DNA of 64,000 bases from Nitrospira defluvii (GTDB taxonomy: Bacteria > Nitrospirota > Nitrospiria > Nitrospirales > Nitrospiraceae): the NCBI RefSeq assembly GCF_905220995.1, contig NZ_CAJNBJ010000018.1:124001-188000 (forward strand). Reading direction: 5' to 3'. Of the stretch, positions 27,003 through 35,871 are shown one piece after another (positions within the stretch are counted from its first letter, which is position 1; each line of letters begins with the position of its first letter). Both the position numbers and the translations under genes were made by a program. The notes under the pieces were generated by a model. That model was given only the letters and a program-made list of their open reading frames with translations. It did not search any database and was not told where the DNA came from.

Positions 27003-28100
27003 GTGAAAATAGAAGTACGCGGGCTCACCAAGAAATTCGGTTCCGGAACGGCGGTCGGCAATGTCTCGTTCGTGGTGAACGAAGGTGAACTGCTCGGCCT
27101 GCTCGGCCCAAGCGGCAGCGGAAAAACCACGGTGTTGCGGTTGATTGCCGGCCTGGAAGTTCCAACGTCTGGTGACATCTTTATCGACGGCAAACGCGTC
27201 AACGACCTGACCGTGCAGGAACGCAACATCGGCTTCGTGTTCCAACATTACGCCCTCTTCAAACACCTGACGGTCTTCGACAACATCGCCTTCGGCCTCA
27301 AGATCAAGAAGTGGAACCGGCACGATATCGAACAGCGCGTCTTGGAGTTGCTCGCCCTCATGAGCCTGGACGGACTGGGCAGTCGCTACCCGCACCAACT
27401 CTCCGGTGGGCAACGTCAGCGTGTCGCCATCGCGCGGGCACTCGCGCCACGTCCTTCCGTGCTGTTGATGGACGAACCGTTCGGCGCGGTCGATGCCAAG
27501 GTGCGGCAGGAGCTACGCGAGTGGCTCATCCGCCTGCATACGGATTTGAATGTCACCAGTCTCTTCGTCACTCACGATCAGGAAGAAGCGATGGAAGTGT
27601 CCGGCCGCATCATCGTGTTCTCCAAAGGCAAGCTGGAACAGGCCGGCTCGCCCGCCGACGTCTACGAAGAACCGGCCACGGAATTTGTGGCGCGCTTTAT
27701 CGGGTCGATGAACATCGTGGAAGGCATCGTGCGGCGCGGGCAGGTGCAGGTGGGCTCACTGGAATTCCCCGCTCCAGGATTCTCCGACGGCCAGAAGCTC
27801 CAAGTCGGCTTCCGCCCGTACTACGTGAAGGTCGCCGAAGATGCGACCCGCTACCGTCAGCAGGCCAAACTCCGCCACATTTATTTTCTCGGGGTCGCGT
27901 ACCGGCTGGAGATCGAAACCGCGGACGGATTGATTCTCCGCTCGCGCATGAACAAAGAAGAGTTTCGCCGCTGCAATTTTGTCGTCGGGCAAGCCGTCTC
28001 GTTTGCCGTCACCCACTTCCGCATCCTGCCCCAAGAAAGCGCCGGGCCATCAAGCGAAGCCAAACCCGGCAGCCCCATCACGGGACCGCTGACGCCGTAG
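27003..28100 (+). CDS. cysA: Sulfate ABC transporter ATP-binding protein
   Basis: 365 residues from GTG 27003, which gives the standard start V-K-I-E-V-R-G-L-T-K. Walker A GPSGSGKTTVLRLIAGLE, signature LSGGQRQRVAIARALA, Walker B VLLMDEPFGAVDAK and H-loop VTHDQEEAMEV are all intact. The C-terminal 120 residues form the regulatory TOBE-type domain. An in-frame ATG inside cysW (26949) would add 18 unlikely residues. Powers sulfate uptake with CysT/CysW. Confidence 0.94.
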   Translation: MKIEVRGLTKKFGSGTAVGNVSFVVNEGELLGLLGPSGSGKTTVLRLIAGLEVPTSGDIFIDGKRVNDLTVQERNIGFVFQHYALFKHLTVFDNIAFGLKIKKWNRHDIEQRVLELLALMSLDGLGSRYPHQLSGGQRQRVAIARALAPRPSVLLMDEPFGAVDAKVRQELREWLIRLHTDLNVTSLFVTHDQEEAMEVSGRIIVFSKGKLEQAGSPADVYEEPATEFVARFIGSMNIVEGIVRRGQVQVGSLEFPAPGFSDGQKLQVGFRPYYVKVAEDATRYRQQAKLRHIYFLGVAYRLEIETADGLILRSRMNKEEFRRCNFVVGQAVSFAVTHFRILPQESAGPSSEAKPGSPITGPLTP

Positions 28101-28106
28101 CGCTAA

Positions 28107-28126
28107 GCTGCTCCACCCAGAGCAGC
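28107..28126 (+). terminator. Weak terminator-like hairpin after cysA
   Basis: GCTGCTC (28107-28113) pairs with GAGCAGC (28120-28126) around a 6-nt loop. No T-run follows, so termination strength is doubtful. Confidence 0.35.
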
Positions 28127-28193
28127 CTGGTCCAGATTAAGAGAGCCTCTCACCACGTTGAACCCTTCACGTGCGATGAACACAGGGGACAAC

Positions 28194-28670
28194 ATGGCAA
28201 GAACAGCATTGCTCCTCCTTCTATTGCTCGCAACATTTTCCGGCACCTTGTCGTCATGCTCCCGGGCTTTCATTGTCAAAGCAGAGGGCAAATATGGCGA
28301 CACAATCTATTTCCGATTCTACAAGCTTGAGGGAACTGCGCGTGCAACGCACAACGTCGTCGAGCTGATCGTTCAAGAGAAGATAGGGGATAATCAGTGG
28401 GATCCAGTATGGTCGTTAAGTGGCGAGCGATCGATTGACGAAATCGGGTATGGAAAGAAATATGACGGCCTCAACGAGATCACTCCTGCACTGCCCCTTT
28501 CATTGAAGGGGGAATATCGTGTGCAGGTGAAGGATGGGCCAAGGTTTGACCCTCCTGGATACGGATATGTCCAATTCACATTTGATGACGCTGGAGAAAT
28601 AGTCATGTTGAGCGACTGGGACTCAACCGGGATGGAAAAAAGGATGAGCGCTTCTGAGCAGATTCAGTAG
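28194..28670 (+). CDS. Hypothetical lipoprotein
   Basis: 158 residues from ATG 28194, chosen because AGGGGA lies 6 nt upstream and a strongly hydrophobic leader (ARTALLLLLLLATFSG) with a probable lipobox (TLSSC) follows at once. The mature part, about 130 residues, is polar and beta-rich with several Tyr/Gly pairs (DPPGYGYVQFTFDDAGE). No family recognised. The base composition is visibly lower in GC than that of its neighbours, so recent acquisition is possible. Confidence 0.6.
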   Translation: MARTALLLLLLLATFSGTLSSCSRAFIVKAEGKYGDTIYFRFYKLEGTARATHNVVELIVQEKIGDNQWDPVWSLSGERSIDEIGYGKKYDGLNEITPALPLSLKGEYRVQVKDGPRFDPPGYGYVQFTFDDAGEIVMLSDWDSTGMEKRMSASEQIQ

Positions 28671-28739
28671 CCTCCCCCCTCCCTCATCTTCGCACAACGA
28701 ACCTGCGAGATATTCCAAAGGGCCGGCAATATCAGCTTT

Positions 28740-29491
28740 CTACGGTGTCTTCCGGAGATACAGCAGCCCACTGCCTGGAAAGGACACGTGAGCAAACGTT
28801 CGCTCCCGCCGATGAGGATGTCTGCGTGCTTCATGCTTCCGGTTTTGAGTTCCATCCACTCCATGGTGAAGGCGCCGCTCGCGCCGGTCAGATTGACGGT
28901 CACCGGTCGAGTCGCTTTTTGAGCGCCGGCTTCCGCCGTCACGCCGCCGGCCTGGATGTGGATCAATTCTTCGCGCCCCCGATCGGCCAGCCAGTAGCCG
29001 GCCGAGGCCAGGGTTGAAGCGGGACAGATCTAATCGTGGCCTGTTGTCTAGGACAATGCCGGTGGCCCGTGCGCAGATACGGACGTGGCGACACCTCCTG
29101 CTCATGAGTCGGAGAATGCATGAGCTACCCGCCGTCTGAATGGGTCGATTCAGTGCCCCACATGCGAATGAAATTTGTGATGTGGCGCGGACAGACGATC
29201 GAGACAGGCCGGATAGTCGAACACCTGTGTGACATCCTGAAAGTTTTCCCGCGAGTGGGAACCGGTGAGGTAGACCATCCGGTCTTGCGCATCCGCGGAG
29301 TAGCGCGGATTGTCGGCAGACTGTCGCAGCGGTCCCTGCGTTCGGGATGCCGGAAGTCCATCTCCTGCTCCGGCCGCGTCCACGCCGGCGACACTCAACA
29401 GTACCAGACAGAGAATTCAAGGAACCCAGGATGCTGTATGCCGTTGCTCCACTCCACGCGGACTCCCGCAGATCCGGACTCAGCATCGCCA
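28740..29491 (-). pseudogene. Decayed secreted glycoside hydrolase (DUF4038 / putative collagen-binding type)
   Basis: Two fragments of one family lie in order on the minus strand. Near 29398-29150 the frame reads GPLRQSADNPRYSADAQDRM and YLTGSHSRENFQDV, then FDYPACLDRLSA; shifting frame gives NFIRMW. This is the N-terminus of DUF4038/apiosidase-like hydrolases, where LTGSH and NFIRLW are standard. Near 29030-28740 another frame gives GREELIHIQAGG, PVTVNLTGASGAFTMEWMEL, and after one more shift GSGLLYLRK, the C-terminal domain of the same family. About 300 central codons are missing and at least three frameshifts are needed. No functional gene is present between 28671 and 29631. Confidence 0.7.
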
Positions 29492-29631
29492 TGCTCCGTC
29501 ACAATCTCGCATGTTGCAGCCCGGACTGATGGCTGCCCTCAGGACTTTGCACGCATCATCGCCCGAGACCACGAGACGACTTGAAGGGCTGTTCGCTTCG
29601 GCAGGCCCATCAGGAAACCGGAGCCGGCGCT

Positions 29632-30630
29632 TCAATAATAGGTGAGGCTCCGCTCGCGGACGTGCGACTGCTTCAACGTCTCACGGCCGTTGACGACCTC
29701 CCACCAGCGGAACGTTTCGTTGATCCAATTTCCAACCGCATCGTATTCATACTCATAGGCCTTCCGATCGGTGACACGGTCACCGGCGTCGTAACTGCGT
29801 TCTTCGATCTGACTCCCACGTTCGTCATAGCGAAACTCCGAACGACTCTGCCTCCGCCCCTTGAGGTCGGACACCACCTTTTCCCTTACATGCCCACCCC
29901 CATCATACAGAATGGCCACTTCGTACCCGGCATCAAATCGATCCGTCATGACGATCTGATTGCCAGCCGCATCATACCGGTAGTTGCGCTCGAATCGTTC
30001 CCGGGATAGGCGGCCCGCCTCGTCGTAGCCATAGAGGTTGCGATTGACCACGTGAACCGCATTGTAATGCAACGCACGTATGCGGCGATGTGCCCCGTCA
30101 TAGTCATACAGGGACACATTCTCGAACGTACCGTCCCCCCACACTGCCAGCTCGGCGGATCGATTGCCGCGATCGTCATACACCGAACGGGTTTCCTTGA
30201 CGAGGTCCCCCTGCGCATCCCGTATGACCTCGGCAATTCGTCGCCCGGACTGATCGTAGGTATAGGTAAATCGCAACGGCCATAGACTCTGGGAGGTCTC
30301 TCTGCCTCCTTGAACACGTTCAAGCACGCGTCCCTCCTGATCGTATCGATCAGTTTGGATAAGAAGGCTTTCGCTGGTTTCGACGGTCCGGACCGGGCCA
30401 ACCAGTCCGTCCTCCTGCCGGTCGGACAGGTCAGCAGCGAAGACCGGCAAGGTGAGACCGAGAGCCACCAGACTGGTCAGGAGACGGCACAGACGTGAGC
30501 GGAGAGGACAAGAGGCAAACCACCCCGGCCGGAGGCGGCCGGGAGCGGCAGAGGGAAGGGATCGAACGGGAGGGACCTCCGACAATTTACTCGACGGACG
30601 CCAGCGACCCGAGAATATGGTAGCCCCCAT
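29632..30630 (-). CDS. Secreted RHS/YD-repeat protein
   Basis: Up to 332 residues. A hydrophobic segment LLTSLVALGLTLPVFAA marks a signal peptide, after which come repeated YD-type units: YDQEGRVLERV, YDQSGRRIAEVIRDAQG, YDDRGNRSAEL, YGYDEAGRLSRERFERNYRY, YDAAGNQIV and YEYDAVGNWINETF. Such repeats form beta shells in RHS and wall-associated proteins; there is no toxin domain or core cleavage motif, so it is a short stand-alone repeat protein. The ATG at 30630 lies within fabI; a TTG just after the fabI stop (near 30583) would avoid that overlap, so the true start is open. Confidence 0.68.
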   Translation of the reverse strand: MGATIFSGRWRPSSKLSEVPPVRSLPSAAPGRLRPGWFASCPLRSRLCRLLTSLVALGLTLPVFAADLSDRQEDGLVGPVRTVETSESLLIQTDRYDQEGRVLERVQGGRETSQSLWPLRFTYTYDQSGRRIAEVIRDAQGDLVKETRSVYDDRGNRSAELAVWGDGTFENVSLYDYDGAHRRIRALHYNAVHVVNRNLYGYDEAGRLSRERFERNYRYDAAGNQIVMTDRFDAGYEVAILYDGGGHVREKVVSDLKGRRQSRSEFRYDERGSQIEERSYDAGDRVTDRKAYEYEYDAVGNWINETFRWWEVVNGRETLKQSHVRERSLTYY

Positions 30631-31366
30631 CGACGTAGATCACCTCTCCGGTGATACCGCGACCCAAAGGACTCACGAGGAACAGCGCCGTATCGCCGAC
30701 TTCGCCCTGCTCGGTCGCCCGCCGCAACGGCGCGAAGGCCCGATGATGATCGACCATCTTGCTGATCCCGGACACGCCGCGCGCCGCCAACGTCTTGATC
30801 GGCCCGGCAGACACGGCATTGACCCGAATGTTCTTGGGACCAAGATCGTGGGCCAGATACCGCACCGTGGCCTCCAGCGCGGCTTTGGCCACGCCCATGA
30901 CATTGTAGTGCGGGACGACCCGCTCGCTGCCGAGATAGGTCAGCGTGACGACTGAACCGCCTTCCGTCATCAACGGCATCGCCGCCCGCGTCACCGCCAC
31001 GAGGGAATAGGCGCTCACATCGAGGGCCGTCGCGAATCCCTGGCGGGTGGTGTTCACAAATTCTCCGCTGAGTTCCTCACGCGGGGCAAAGGCCAGGGAA
31101 TGGACAACAAAATCCAACCGGCCGAGTTTCTCCGAGGCCTGTTTCATCATTGCGGCGATCTGACCGTCATCGCCGACGTCGCAGACGCAGGCCGACGCAC
31201 CCGGCAGGGTCTGCACCAATTCTTCAACGTTTTCGCGCAACCGCTCATTCTGATAGCTGAACAGCATCTGGGCGCCCTCGCGCGCCGCAGCCTGGGCGAT
31301 GGCCCAGGCGATACTGTGCTTATTGGCCACGCCGATAATGAGTCCTTTTTTACCTTCTAACAACAT
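30587..31366 (-). CDS. fabI: Enoyl-[acyl-carrier-protein] reductase (NADH)
   Basis: Reduces trans-2-enoyl-ACP in fatty acid elongation. 259 residues from ATG 31366 (AGGAG upstream), giving MLLEGKKGLIIGVANKHSIA, the modified Rossmann motif of FabI. The catalytic pair is in HYNVMGVAKAALEATVRYLA (Tyr-x6-Lys), and the tail ITGEVIYVDGGYHILG is typical. The upstream extension of 11 codons is unlikely. Target enzyme family of triclosan. Confidence 0.96.
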   Translation of the reverse strand: MLLEGKKGLIIGVANKHSIAWAIAQAAAREGAQMLFSYQNERLRENVEELVQTLPGASACVCDVGDDGQIAAMMKQASEKLGRLDFVVHSLAFAPREELSGEFVNTTRQGFATALDVSAYSLVAVTRAAMPLMTEGGSVVTLTYLGSERVVPHYNVMGVAKAALEATVRYLAHDLGPKNIRVNAVSAGPIKTLAARGVSGISKMVDHHRAFAPLRRATEQGEVGDTALFLVSPLGRGITGEVIYVDGGYHILGSLASVE

Positions 31367-31410
31367 GCCGTCTCCTGCTCCTTCAATAAGATCCCGCACC
31401 CAGGGCGCTC

Positions 31411-31439
31411 ACCATAACATGATTCGTTCTTGGAGTGAA
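31411..31439 (-). promoter_or_regulatory. Possible promoter of fabI
   Basis: Minus strand TTCACT (31439-31434), 17 nt, TATGGT (31416-31411). Plausible but imperfect. Confidence 0.3.
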
Positions 31440-31650
31440 TGACCTTCCGGCCATCCACCTTCGCCTCATCGAACGGGCACCTTCTGACGTGCGCATTCTG
31501 CGAGCATATGCCTCCCCGACCCTCCCAGCTCTTTCACGCCCCCTCCCTAGACCCCATGAGCGTGGCGGCAAACTCTTTCCACTGCGCGCGTCCAACGAGG
31601 GCCTTCTGAGGCCGCGCGTTGCGCGAGCAAGAAAGGGATTTCAGCCACCC
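31440..31650. other. Intergenic region, no gene seen
   Basis: No frame with protein character. The part from about 31585 to 31635 is rich in short complementary GC blocks (GCGCGCGT, GAGGCC, GCGCGTTGCGCGAGC) and may be another kind of palindromic intergenic repeat, but I find no second copy in this window. Confidence 0.3.
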
Positions 31651-32517
31651 TCACAACTTCTTTCGCACCTCTTTCCAATCCTTCGCAGCCTTGGCTTTTC
31701 GTGGAAGTTCCCCCTTAGGCAGTTCCGGCACCACCACCACCTCCATCCGGTGCTGTAGCAGCATGTCTGCGAATGCTCTTGTGCGGCCGATACCGGATTT
31801 CATCGTGGTCCACCCATCATTCTTCAACGCATCGAGTGTCGCACTCAATCCCCCGGTTCCCGGCACCGCGACGAACCCCGGGGGGAACTTGTGTGACGTT
31901 AACCACTGGCGGAGCATATGGCCTACGTCGCTCTCCGACGAGGACAGTTCGCCACCCGGCACATACACCACATTGTAGTAATACTGCGTCAACTTTGAGA
32001 GCTCCTCCGCCGCATCAGGTACCGGCTCTGTCGGAGACTTTGCACCGATTCCCGCTGGCTCGGATAGCGTGGAGGAAGGGACCGGCAGCATGAGCGACTC
32101 CAGTTCGACCAACACGATCGGTCTCCGGCGCTCCCATACACAGAGGGTGGCTTCGCGCGGCTCCGCCGACACGGACGCCGCCGGATCGACCGACAGGCTG
32201 ATGACATTGGTGCCCCGCATCTTCGGCAGATAATCGAATGACACCTGCCCAGTCTCGTTGGTCGTTCCGATCGCGATGTCTTTCCCGTCGATGCGCAGAC
32301 GGAGCGGAACTCCGCCCAGCGGACGATGATCGGTCTGACCTGTAGCCGTCAATCGAGCATCGATCCGCACCGGATGGTTCGGCAAGGTCAACGCATCCCG
32401 CAGGGTCAGCAGGCCGGTAGTCTTGTCAGCCGCGTCGCTACCCGTGCCGGTACTCACCCACACGAACATTGCGAACAAGGCGGCAAGGGCACGGGAGGCT
32501 TGTTGTTGAGGACCCAT
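31651..32517 (-). CDS. Secreted two-domain protein (Ig-like plus HAD/LNS2-like)
   Basis: 288 residues with a signal peptide (ALAALFAMFVWVSTGTGSDAA). Residues about 45-135 look like an Ig-like or carboxypeptidase-regulatory-like beta domain (PLGGVPLRLRIDGKDIAIGT, GQVSFDYLPKMRGTNVISL). Residues 140-288 are alpha/beta, with strands IVLVELESLMLP and VVYVPGG, then FVAVPGTGGLSATLDALKND and KSGIGRTRAFADMLLQHRME, which recall the C-terminal half of HAD-like LNS2/App1-type domains. I see no complete catalytic DxD motif, so activity is doubtful. Assignment is tentative. Confidence 0.5.
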   Translation of the reverse strand: MGPQQQASRALAALFAMFVWVSTGTGSDAADKTTGLLTLRDALTLPNHPVRIDARLTATGQTDHRPLGGVPLRLRIDGKDIAIGTTNETGQVSFDYLPKMRGTNVISLSVDPAASVSAEPREATLCVWERRRPIVLVELESLMLPVPSSTLSEPAGIGAKSPTEPVPDAAEELSKLTQYYYNVVYVPGGELSSSESDVGHMLRQWLTSHKFPPGFVAVPGTGGLSATLDALKNDGWTTMKSGIGRTRAFADMLLQHRMEVVVVPELPKGELPRKAKAAKDWKEVRKKL

Positions 32518-32526
32518 GGTGCGTCG

Positions 32527-32769
32527 TTACGAAAGGAGTCCGCGGTCGCGGCTCACGGTGAGATAGGTATCGCCCATGCAAAACAGGATCAGCCCGACCA
32601 GCGGCACAAGGGCAAACGAAAACAACCCCACCCAGAGGACCATCAGCACCACACCAGCGATGAACAGCGGTCCGCCACGTTTTTCTCCGATATAGAGATG
32701 CCCCAAGCCCGGCACGAGTGACAACGCGGCGGCACGACAGGCATGGGATGTTTTTTCCAGCGGATCCAT
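32527..32769 (-). CDS. Small membrane protein
   Basis: 80 residues from ATG 32769. An early LSLVPGLGHLYIGEKRGGPL motif is seen in many small proteins of the TM2/DUF5683 kind, followed by two membrane helices (FIAGVVLMVLWVGLFSFALV and LVGLILFCMG). A GTG at 32805, just after the bcp stop, would add 12 residues and is the alternative start. Probably coupled to bcp. Confidence 0.6.
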   Translation of the reverse strand: MDPLEKTSHACRAAALSLVPGLGHLYIGEKRGGPLFIAGVVLMVLWVGLFSFALVPLVGLILFCMGDTYLTVSRDRGLLS

Positions 32770-32808
32770 ACCATCACCCGCGCCGAGGGCGCGGCGCGCA
32801 TTCACCTG

Positions 32809-33276
32809 CTAGGCCTTCACCGCCGCCAACACTTCGTCCACATGTCCCGGGACTTTGACCTTCCGAAACAAAGCTTTGATCCGTCCGGTGGCGTCAATGA
32901 CAAAGGTACTTCGCTCAATCCCCATGTATGTCCGCCCGTACATGCTCTTCTCTTTGTAGACGCCGTAGGCCGTACAGACCGCCGCGTCCTCGTCGCTCAA
33001 CAAAGCAAAGGGTAAGCCGTACTTGGCAATAAACTTCTGGTGTGCGGCTTGTCCATCCTTACTGACCCCGACCACCACCGCACCGGCCTTGGTAATGGGC
33101 CCGAGGGAATCGCGAAAATCACACGCTTCTTTGGTGCAACCGGAAGTATCGTCTTTGGGATAGAAGTACAAGACGACCTGCTTTCCCTTGAAACTCTTCA
33201 ACGTGACACGCTTGCCATCCTGGTCAGGCAAGGAGAAATCCGGGGCTTTGGTGCCCACCTCTAATTCAATCGCCAT
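32809..33276 (-). CDS. bcp: Thiol peroxidase, Bcp/PrxQ type
   Basis: Peroxiredoxin that reduces hydroperoxides with thioredoxin. 155 residues, family length. The active site is DDTSGCTKEACDFRD, in which the peroxidatic Cys and a resolving Cys five residues later are both present, the two-Cys PrxQ arrangement. Preceding segment LYFYPKDDTS and Arg in GIERSTFVID are conserved. Cytosolic. Confidence 0.95.
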   Translation of the reverse strand: MAIELEVGTKAPDFSLPDQDGKRVTLKSFKGKQVVLYFYPKDDTSGCTKEACDFRDSLGPITKAGAVVVGVSKDGQAAHQKFIAKYGLPFALLSDEDAAVCTAYGVYKEKSMYGRTYMGIERSTFVIDATGRIKALFRKVKVPGHVDEVLAAVKA

Positions 33277-33317
33277 ACGCGTTCAATCTCCTTCTCAATG
33301 AGCGCTTCGTGTGCCGG

Positions 33318-33758
33318 CTAACGTGGTCCGCTGCCGACCGTGGGCCGGCTCGTGCCGTACGGATGCTCCCTCGCCGGCCCCTTTGGCGCTGCAGGGTTTC
33401 CGAACGGTCGCAGCGCCGGGGAGTCCCAAATCACCTTATCCCCAGGGGCGAGGTTCGCTGCCGTAATAAACTCCTGACGCGCCTGATCAGTCTGCCCCAG
33501 TGCGTTCAATGTGAGCGCGTAATTATAATGGGCCTGCCCCGAGTCGGGCGCAGCCGCGACCACCTGGGCAAACAAGTTCTTGGCTTCCGCCATTTGACCG
33601 GTCAGGAACGCCTGGGTCGCTTGACTATTGAGCGCAATCGTTTCGGCCTTGGCGCCATAGGCCAATTCCAACGGAACGAGCGGTTTTGGTTTTGAGTGGC
33701 TGCAAGCCCCCACCGACAGTACGAGCACAAACAAGGCAATCCAACAACTGACTTTCAT
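33318..33758 (-). CDS. TPR lipoprotein
   Basis: 146 residues. Signal peptide with lipobox (LVLSVGAC) then SHSKP. Residues about 40-110 make two TPR units (TQAFLTGQMAEAKNLFAQVV and QAHYNYALTLNALGQTDQAR). The C-terminus is proline-rich. Envelope-anchored; partner unknown. Confidence 0.7.
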   Translation of the reverse strand: MKVSCWIALFVLVLSVGACSHSKPKPLVPLELAYGAKAETIALNSQATQAFLTGQMAEAKNLFAQVVAAAPDSGQAHYNYALTLNALGQTDQARQEFITAANLAPGDKVIWDSPALRPFGNPAAPKGPAREHPYGTSRPTVGSGPR

Positions 33759-33892
33759 TACTGAACCTCGTGAAAATGATCCGTGTATGCACTCTCAGCA
33801 TGCGTCCGTGAGGAACAGCCTTACGACGTTCCAGGCATCGGGACAAGAGAACGCGCGGCGGGGGGATCTCAGTTTTTCGATCTTGCGGCCCG

Positions 33893-34168
33893 TTACGGCT
33901 TTGCGCGTTTTTTCTGCTCTTCCTCGGAGGTTTTGCGATACATCACCTCCCACTCCGCACTCCCCTCCACGATCTGCTTCGAGTAGGACGCCAGTTTCGC
34001 GCGCACCTTCTTATCGATGTCTGCATCCAACGCCAGTTCCGCCGCCACCACGCGCTTGATTTCGCGCAAGACCTTTCCGTCATCCTCGGTCAGCCGGCAC
34101 TGCGGGCTCTTCTTGAGCGCACCAAGCACCAGATGGGCGAGGTGGCTGGCTTTGTCGTCGCTGATCAT
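33893..34168 (-). CDS. DUF507 family protein (second copy)
   Basis: 91 residues if translation starts at ATG 34168 (MISDDKASHLAHLVLGALKK), which aligns with the start of the neighbouring paralogue and has GAGGGTGG about 9 nt upstream. A GTG at 34216 would add 16 residues. The helical pattern DKKVRAKLASYSKQIVEGSA and the end EWEVMYRKTSEEEQKKRAKP match DUF507 (PF04368), whose function is unknown. Tandem with another DUF507 gene. Confidence 0.75.
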   Translation of the reverse strand: MISDDKASHLAHLVLGALKKSPQCRLTEDDGKVLREIKRVVAAELALDADIDKKVRAKLASYSKQIVEGSAEWEVMYRKTSEEEQKKRAKP

Positions 34169-34217
34169 CTTCGACACCACCCTCGGTGGGAACTCTGCCC
34201 AGGCATGCACCTGCACG

Positions 34218-34499
34218 TCATAGAATGATGCCCCGTTCCCGCACCAGCTTTTGCTTGATCATGGTGAACATCTTCTGGTAGTCGACCTGCCCCTGTTCGA
34301 TTTGCCGTTCATACGGCTGCATCATCCGGCGCACTTCGGCATTCAATCGATCTTCCACCAGCAATTCCTCCGTCATCGCGTGCTCCAACGAGTCCCGGAG
34401 TGCTTTTCGATCGCCGCTGATCTCCAGATACTGCAGTTCATGCAAGCGGGCGATCAACGAATCCGCCATATGGTGCACACGCTCTTTCGCCAGCCTCAT
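34218..34499 (-). CDS. DUF507 family protein (first copy)
   Basis: 93 residues: MRLAKERVHHMADSLIARLH, then LEHAMTEELLVEDRLNAEVR and QIEQGQVDYQKMFTMIKQKL, a clear DUF507 pattern of paired helices. The two copies in tandem are the arrangement usual for this family in several deep-branching phyla. Function unknown; small cytosolic helical protein. Confidence 0.8.
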   Translation of the reverse strand: MRLAKERVHHMADSLIARLHELQYLEISGDRKALRDSLEHAMTEELLVEDRLNAEVRRMMQPYERQIEQGQVDYQKMFTMIKQKLVRERGIIL

Positions 34500-34554
34500 G
34501 GCAAGTTTTCCTCATGAACGGTTATGGAGAAGACTGCCGGGTGCGTTTCGCCAC

Positions 34555-34965
34555 TCAACCGGCCGTCGGCACCGATTCGATGCGCTCGACTCGGATGGTA
34601 CTGGCGTTCATGGCCTGCCGCAGCATTGCGGCATCACCGACCACCCGACCCACGACATTGACCCGATCAGCCGGCACCGGGTCGGCCCCCATGCTCATCG
34701 GCGTACGCCCGAAGAAGATCGCCAACACCTGGCCTGCTCCCCAAAATGCCACGTCCCCCACCTTGACCTGCGTGGTGGCCGTCTCACGGTGATCTTTGAC
34801 GCCGGGAATCTTAAAATAAAACTCTTCGCCCCACACGTTCAACGGTCCCTCTGCGGGCAATGCCCGATAGAGTTCCTCCGCCGTCTTGTTCCCCTTCAAC
34901 TCGGCGTCCAACTGTATCCCGCCGACTGTAATTCGGATCCGCTTCGCTGTCCCGTTCGTGTTCAT
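34555..34965 (-). CDS. Cyclophilin-like fold protein
   Basis: 136 residues. KRIRITVGGIQLDAELKGNK, TAEELYRALPAEG, NVWGEEFYFKIP and VKVGDVAFWGAGQVLAIFFG match the cyclophilin-like family (PF04126, TM1367-like). These have a cyclophilin barrel but no proven prolyl-isomerase activity. Cytosolic, role unknown. Confidence 0.75.
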   Translation of the reverse strand: MNTNGTAKRIRITVGGIQLDAELKGNKTAEELYRALPAEGPLNVWGEEFYFKIPGVKDHRETATTQVKVGDVAFWGAGQVLAIFFGRTPMSMGADPVPADRVNVVGRVVGDAAMLRQAMNASTIRVERIESVPTAG

Positions 34966-35039
34966 GAACCCTCACCTACGCCGCCGTGCTGCGCGCGACA
35001 CCAGAGTGACGAAACTCCGCACCAGTCGCGGACTCTAAC

Positions 35040-35069
35040 TTGTTTATCCCCTGAAATCAAGGCTACAAT
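35040..35069 (+). promoter_or_regulatory. Predicted promoter of the exonuclease-like gene
   Basis: TTGTTT (35040-35045), 18 nt, TACAAT (35064-35069). The start point would be near 35076, downstream of the ATG at 35073, which favours ATG 35097 as the real start. Confidence 0.45.
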
Positions 35070-35096
35070 CCCATGCACAGCACGTCTCGACGCTCT

Positions 35097-35870
35097 ATGT
35101 TGACTTCGACATTTGTGCATTTGAACGGCATCGGTCCCGCGACCGAACGGCGACTGTGGGAAAGCGGCATCGCCGACTGGAATACCTTTCGCCGGGAGAC
35201 GCTGGTGCCGGGCATCTCCCCCGCTCGAAAGGTCGCCTATGACGCGGACCTCTCCATTGCCCAAACTCATCTGGATCGCCACAACGCCCGATATTTTGCC
35301 GACTGCCTGCACAGTCGCGACCACTGGCGGTTGCTTCCCACCTTCGGCGCACGCGCACTCTACCTCGATATTGAAACCACCGGACTTTCGGCCCGCGACG
35401 GGCAGGTCACCATCGTCGGGCTCTACCGTCAGGGACGCATGCGCACCCTGATCCACGGAGACTCCCTCACGCAGGCAGCGATTCAGGATGAACTGGATCA
35501 GGCCGACCTGTTGATCACCTTCTTCGGTACCGTTTTCGATATTCCCTATCTGCAAACCTGTTTTGCCGGCTTGCGGGTTGGGATTCCTCACTTCGATCTC
35601 TGCTTTGCCGCCAGACGTGTGGGCCTACAGGGCGGCCTGAAATCAATCGAACGGGAGTTGGACATCGCACGAGAATCGGATCTGCTGCAACTTGATGGGT
35701 TGGAAGCGGTGCGACTCTGGCATCAATACCGCGCCGGACAGGAGGCTGCGCTGGATCAACTCGTCCGCTACAACGCGGCCGACACCAGAAATCTGGAGCC
35801 CTTGGCGGCCTGCCTCTACGAACAACTCGTCGTGCGGTACGGGCCACCCGCGCCGGCCCACCGCGGATAA
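35097..35870 (+). CDS. RNase H-like (YprB-type) exonuclease domain protein
   Basis: 257 residues from ATG 35097 (35073 is an alternative). Residues 1-35 resemble a helix-hairpin-helix (VHLNGIGPATERRLWESG). The rest is a DEDD-type RNase H fold: ALYLDIETTGLSARDG (first Asp-Glu pair), LITFFGTVFDIPYLQ (Asp), and YNAADTRNLEPL (last Asp). This matches the YprB-like ribonuclease H domain. Probably a metal-dependent 3' exonuclease of unknown target. It ends 1 nt before the PP2C gene. Confidence 0.8.
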   Translation: MLTSTFVHLNGIGPATERRLWESGIADWNTFRRETLVPGISPARKVAYDADLSIAQTHLDRHNARYFADCLHSRDHWRLLPTFGARALYLDIETTGLSARDGQVTIVGLYRQGRMRTLIHGDSLTQAAIQDELDQADLLITFFGTVFDIPYLQTCFAGLRVGIPHFDLCFAARRVGLQGGLKSIERELDIARESDLLQLDGLEAVRLWHQYRAGQEAALDQLVRYNAADTRNLEPLAACLYEQLVVRYGPPAPAHRG

Positions 35871-35871
35871 C

